Below, one piece after another: positions 63,733 to 64,000 of a DNA stretch of 64,000 nt. The translations under genes and the position numbers were made by a program. Below the pieces are notes generated by a model. That model worked only from the letters and a program-made list of their open reading frames with translations, made no database searches and had not been told where the DNA came from. Positions within the stretch are counted from its first letter, which is position 1. Each line of letters starts with the position of its first letter. The stretch spans positions 77,501 to 141,500 of the forward strand of contig JAFEUB010001564.1 of the NCBI GenBank assembly GCA_024529925.1, given 5' to 3'. The stretch is from Ophthalmolycus amberensis (Eukaryota > Chordata > Actinopteri > Perciformes > Zoarcidae).

Positions 63733-64000
63733 CAGACAGAACTCCAGAGATTCTGATGAAACTGTAAGTACAGGGAATTAAACATGGCAGCAGTGTGACC
63801 TCTTGATGCTAATAATGATATACAAACACATTCTATGTAAGTGATCGAGGTTGTAGTTGAGAAAGTCCCGTTAAAAATAAGTAGTTTAGATGAAAGTCAT
63901 GCAACTAATAAATGATTGTGTTGTTGGTAAAACAAATTTAAAAAAAGTTTAGAATGAGCGCATCCAGAAGAAGGCATCGCTGTTACTGTCTAGTAGTGGT
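63733..64000. other. right edge, nothing recognised
   Basis: No gene, RNA or repeat signal seen. Confidence 0.5.

Overview
The window is nuclear DNA from a ray-finned fish, very probably a teleost. It holds split vertebrate genes with GT-AG introns, long CA/GA/AT microsatellites, and several dispersed repeats of types common in teleost genomes. I cannot name the species. Nothing looks prokaryotic or viral.

Three protein genes can be rebuilt exon by exon. copz2 (minus strand, 18369-32731, 9 coding exons, 178 aa) encodes the zeta-2 subunit of the COPI coat, and its first intron carries a mir-152 hairpin on the same strand. praf2 (plus strand, 35271-40225, 3 exons, 178 aa) encodes a PRA1-domain ER/Golgi membrane protein and is divergent from copz2. 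nfe2l1 (plus strand, coding 45958-58885, 8 coding exons, 869 aa, with a promoter and non-coding exon near 43.4 kb) encodes the ER-anchored CNC-bZIP factor Nrf1. copz2 with intronic mir-152 next to nfe2l1 is a conserved vertebrate arrangement, which supports all three names.

Region by region: 0-5.2 kb is mostly empty, apart from a possible terminal exon of an unidentified gene at 410-504. From 5.2 to 16.5 kb lies a tRNA-Lys(CTT) neighbourhood with two intact tRNA genes, one pseudogene and two relics. They share homologous upstream flanks, and a 4.7-kb array of 118 perfectly spaced 40-bp units sits among them. 16.5-18.3 kb contains a CCAAT/E-box/CRE-rich island and the copz2 3' UTR. 18.4-32.7 kb is copz2, with a 48-copy 39-bp minisatellite in intron 8. 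32.8-35.2 kb is the divergent intergenic region with a LINE reverse-transcriptase remnant. 35.3-43 kb is praf2, whose second intron is almost entirely a 3.2-kb array of a 9-bp repeat. 43.3-60.7 kb is nfe2l1, with SINE-like copies and an 11-bp minisatellite in its introns. The right edge holds an AT-rich microsatellite and a 1.8-kb non-autonomous DNA transposon with 38-bp terminal inverted repeats.

The genes do not form a pathway in the operon sense. copz2 and praf2 act in early secretory trafficking, and nfe2l1 encodes an ER-resident sensor that activates proteasome genes. I found no clearly new molecular system. The most unusual items are the tRNA-Lys cassettes with CTCF-like sites and the 40-bp array, the structured intronic arrays, a mir-152 variant, an nfe2l1 copy in which I find no Keap1-binding-type motifs, and a tandem donor in nfe2l1 that could yield a form without the DNA-binding domain.
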